DNA of 5,581 bases from Patescibacteria group bacterium (GTDB lineage Bacteria; Patescibacteriota; Saccharimonadia; Saccharimonadales; CAIOMD01), in the NCBI GenBank assembly GCA_025453305.1, contig JALOQO010000045.1:1-5581 (forward strand), in the 5' to 3' direction. The notes beneath the pieces were generated by a model. The model ran no database searches, was not told the origin of the DNA, and was given only the letters and a program-made list of their open reading frames with translations. The translations under genes were made by a program, and so were the position numbers. Positions 4,233-5,581 of the stretch are shown in pieces. Position 1 is the first letter of the stretch, and every line of letters starts with the position of its first letter.

Positions 4233-4667
4233 ATGAAACCCACTAAAAAAGCACTTGCTCTTGTAATTAAAAATGATTTAGGTGAGATACTGATTGTTAA
4301 AAGACCAGATACCGAAAAGGGCCCGATTGCTGGAGCTTGGGGTTTTCCCGCTGTAGTAATAGATGATGGCGAAAGCGAACCAGAAGCCGCAAAAAGAGTA
4401 GGCAAACAAAAGCTTGGTGTAGAAATTGAGATACTAAACAGAATAGGAGAAAAAAACGGCGACAGAGGCGATTTTATATTAAATCTGTGCGATTACAATG
4501 CAAGAATAATTAACGGCACACCTAAAGTCCCACAAGATAATCCAAATATAACACAATATACAGACTGGAAGTATTCTATGGACCCCGCAGTATTAATACC
4601 CGCCGCAAAAAGAGGTTCTTTATGCTCACAAATTTATCTGGAATCAATTGGCATATCCTGGGATTAA
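4233..4667 (+). CDS. Nudix-fold protein with a degenerate Nudix box
   Basis: A 144-residue protein with the layout of a small Nudix hydrolase. KALALVIKNDLGEILIVKRP (6-25) is the first beta pair, AWGFP at 35-39 precedes the box, and DDGESEPEAAKR (44-55) is its first half. The standard box is G-x5-E-x7-REUxEExGU. Here E47 and R55 are kept, but the first Gly is V41 and the REUxEE core is RVGKQK (55-60), so all three core glutamates that bind metal are lost (E to V56, Q59, K60). Either it does not hydrolyse nucleotides in the usual way or it belongs to a variant subfamily. The well-formed C terminus (QYTDWKY at 108-114, PAAKRGSLCSQIYLES at 123-138) argues against simple decay. Its role, perhaps nucleotide binding or sensing, is open. 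The gene has its own promoter, and the GNAT gene follows after 34 bases. Confidence 0.75.
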   Translation: MKPTKKALALVIKNDLGEILIVKRPDTEKGPIAGAWGFPAVVIDDGESEPEAAKRVGKQKLGVEIEILNRIGEKNGDRGDFILNLCDYNARIINGTPKVPQDNPNITQYTDWKYSMDPAVLIPAAKRGSLCSQIYLESIGISWD

Positions 4668-4686
4668 TACTAATAAACTAGCTACT

Positions 4687-4695
4687 TGATATAAT
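4687..4695 (+). promoter_or_regulatory. extended -10 promoter for a leaderless mRNA
   Basis: TGA-TATAAT ends 6 bases before the ATG at 4702 in a spacer of only 34 bases. There is no Shine-Dalgarno sequence and no -35 box. Because no terminator separates this gene from the Nudix gene, it may also be co-transcribed with it. Confidence 0.7.
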
Positions 4696-4701
4696 TCAGT
4701 T

Positions 4702-5184
4702 ATGCAAGATTTAAATTTATATTTTAAATTTAAAGACACTAGCTGCAAAAGAATCGATAACGATGATATACCTTATGTAGTTAATTTGATCAATAAAGAG
4801 TATTCGTATCAAGATGAGTATAGGAACAAAACTAGAACCAGCATAAAACATCTATCCGAACTAATTGAAAGTACCGAGTTTTATGTTTTTACAAAAGATG
4901 ACAGCATTATTGGTTGTGTATATATAGAATTTCAAGAAGCTTATAAACCCTACTTTGGGCTATTGACGGTGAGTAAAGAATTCCAGGGACGGGGTTTAGG
5001 AAGGCAGATTACAAAATCAGTAGAGCAATATTGTAAAAGTGTAGGTAGCAAAGAACTCTTATTAGCATATATGCACATTGAACCGTGGCTTAAAGATTAT
5101 TACACAAAAATGGGATTTAAAGAAAATGGCGATGTCTGGGACTGGGATGGTATAAAATTAATAAATATGAGCAAAAAACTATAA
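4702..5184 (+). CDS. GNAT-family N-acetyltransferase
   Basis: A 160-residue single-domain GNAT that transfers an acetyl group from acetyl-CoA to an amine. An N-terminal helix region (DDIPYVVNLINKEY, 21-34) forms part of the acceptor site, and DSIIGCVYIEF (67-77) is the central beta hairpin. LLTVSKEFQGRGLGRQI (87-103) is motif A, with the pyrophosphate-binding Q95-G-R-G-L-G100. The motif B region WLKDYYTKMGFKE is at 129-141, with a tyrosine (Y133 or Y134) as the likely general acid. Length and motif order are normal for the family. The acceptor could be a small amine, an antibiotic or a protein N terminus, and nothing here decides. The start at 4702 has an extended -10 box 6 bases upstream. 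The gene converges on the purH fragment across a 113-base A+T-rich spacer. Confidence 0.85.
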   Translation: MQDLNLYFKFKDTSCKRIDNDDIPYVVNLINKEYSYQDEYRNKTRTSIKHLSELIESTEFYVFTKDDSIIGCVYIEFQEAYKPYFGLLTVSKEFQGRGLGRQITKSVEQYCKSVGSKELLLAYMHIEPWLKDYYTKMGFKENGDVWDWDGIKLINMSKKL

Positions 5185-5297
5185 ATTTAGAATTTTTATT
5201 GATAAAAATGTCAAAATTATTCTCAATTATATGAAATTAAAAATGAAGCTAGAAAAGGCCGATATAATTATTGGGTTAGAATCAAAAGAGGCGAAAG

Positions 5298-5581
5298 TTA
5301 CCGATAGATGCGCTGAACTTTAGAGTCAAGGATTCTCAAATCTTTGCTCTTGTTCTTCAAAAATTCTAATGCATCTGCATCGAAAGAAGGAGCAACTATT
5401 ACTTCAACAAATTTACCTTTGAGAAAAGAAGCTGTTTCTAAATCTACTTTTCTCGTAAAAGCTATTATACTGCCGTATGCTGACACTCTATCCCCATCCC
5501 AAGCATTTTTCAATGCGTCAAGTAGAGTTTCTCCTGTAGCAATACCACAAGGATTTAGATGTTTTACAACAACTGCGGCGT
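5298..5581 (-). CDS. purH: PurH (AICAR transformylase domain) fragment, 3' truncated by a stop
   Basis: Only 93 codons lie in the window; the start is beyond the right edge. KHLNPCG (fragment residues 6-12) carries the Lys-His pair of the formyl-transfer site and the Asn-Pro-Cys-Gly signature, DRVSAYGSIIAF follows at 29-40, and FVEVIVAPSFD at 57-67. These are diagnostic of the AICAR transformylase domain, which makes FAICAR in purine synthesis. After DLRIL (77-81) the sequence becomes unlike the family (DSKVQRIYR) and ends at TAA 5298-5300. Known proteins have about 170 more residues here, including much of the second transformylase subdomain. I searched the other two frames down to 5185 and found no continuation, so this is not a simple frameshift within the window. 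It is either a disrupted gene or an unusually short variant. No Shine-Dalgarno or start can be judged. Confidence 0.75.
   Translation of the reverse strand, partial: AAVVVKHLNPCGIATGETLLDALKNAWDGDRVSAYGSIIAFTRKVDLETASFLKGKFVEVIVAPSFDADALEFLKNKSKDLRILDSKVQRIYR

Noticed and set aside
5192..5209. ATTTTTAT-TG-ATAAAAAT inverted repeat between the convergent GNAT and purH genes as a terminator
   Set aside because: The stem is pure A+T and weak; in such A+T-rich spacer it is likely chance, though a weak bidirectional terminator cannot be excluded.
5243..5323. 26-codon plus-strand frame running into the purH end
   Set aside because: It has no Shine-Dalgarno sequence or promoter at the leaderless distance, and overlaps purH antisense; probably chance.
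1..5581. CRISPR array, transposase, or TGA recoded as glycine
   Set aside because: No regularly spaced repeats, no transposase motifs or terminal inverted repeats, and no in-frame TGA inside any recognised gene.

Overview
The window comes from an A+T-rich bacterial genome with short, mostly monocistronic genes. The truncated MraY-type protein at the left (Asp-Asp Mg site, PRMAG in place of the usual P-T-M-G-G), CCA-encoding tRNA genes, compact spacers and many genes without a Shine-Dalgarno sequence suggest a Candidate Phyla Radiation (Patescibacteria) bacterium, perhaps Saccharibacteria-like. This placement is an inference. The complete genes stop at TAA or TAG, and no TGA is read through.

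Layout, left to right. Positions 1 to about 106 are a GC-rich stretch (62% G+C in the first 100 bases) that looks foreign to the rest. It abuts the N-terminal ~125 codons of mraY on the minus strand. Divergently, a P-loop kinase gene (603-1199) has a classical leader with a Shine-Dalgarno sequence. Then come tRNA-Gly(UCC) and tRNA-Arg(UCU), a strong terminator, and a hairpin-rich spacer of about 220 bases with no convincing gene. Five plus-strand genes follow: an endonuclease/exonuclease/phosphatase-fold hydrolase (1741-2493), a SAM methyltransferase (2587-3339), a small alpha/beta hydrolase (3459-4046), a Nudix-fold protein with a degenerate catalytic box (4233-4667) and a GNAT acetyltransferase (4702-5184). 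At the right edge, convergent on the minus strand, is a piece of purH whose reading frame stops early.

The most striking feature is regulatory. All five genes from 1741 to 5184 have the same start layout: TG-N-TATNAT, then 6 or 7 bases, then ATG, with no Shine-Dalgarno sequence and mostly no -35 box. This predicts leaderless mRNAs starting at or next to the A of ATG, with each gene transcribed from its own promoter. The first three promoters sit directly behind hairpin terminators. Two of these terminator-promoter modules (1661-1734 and 2506-2579) are ungapped 74-base copies with 64 identical positions, so the phosphatase-fold gene is bracketed by direct repeats.

No metabolic pathway links the five enzymes on sequence alone. 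They look like independently expressed accessory genes for small-molecule modification or housekeeping. Both flanking conserved genes, mraY and purH, are incomplete: mraY ends at the GC-rich junction, and purH ends inside the window at a stop codon.
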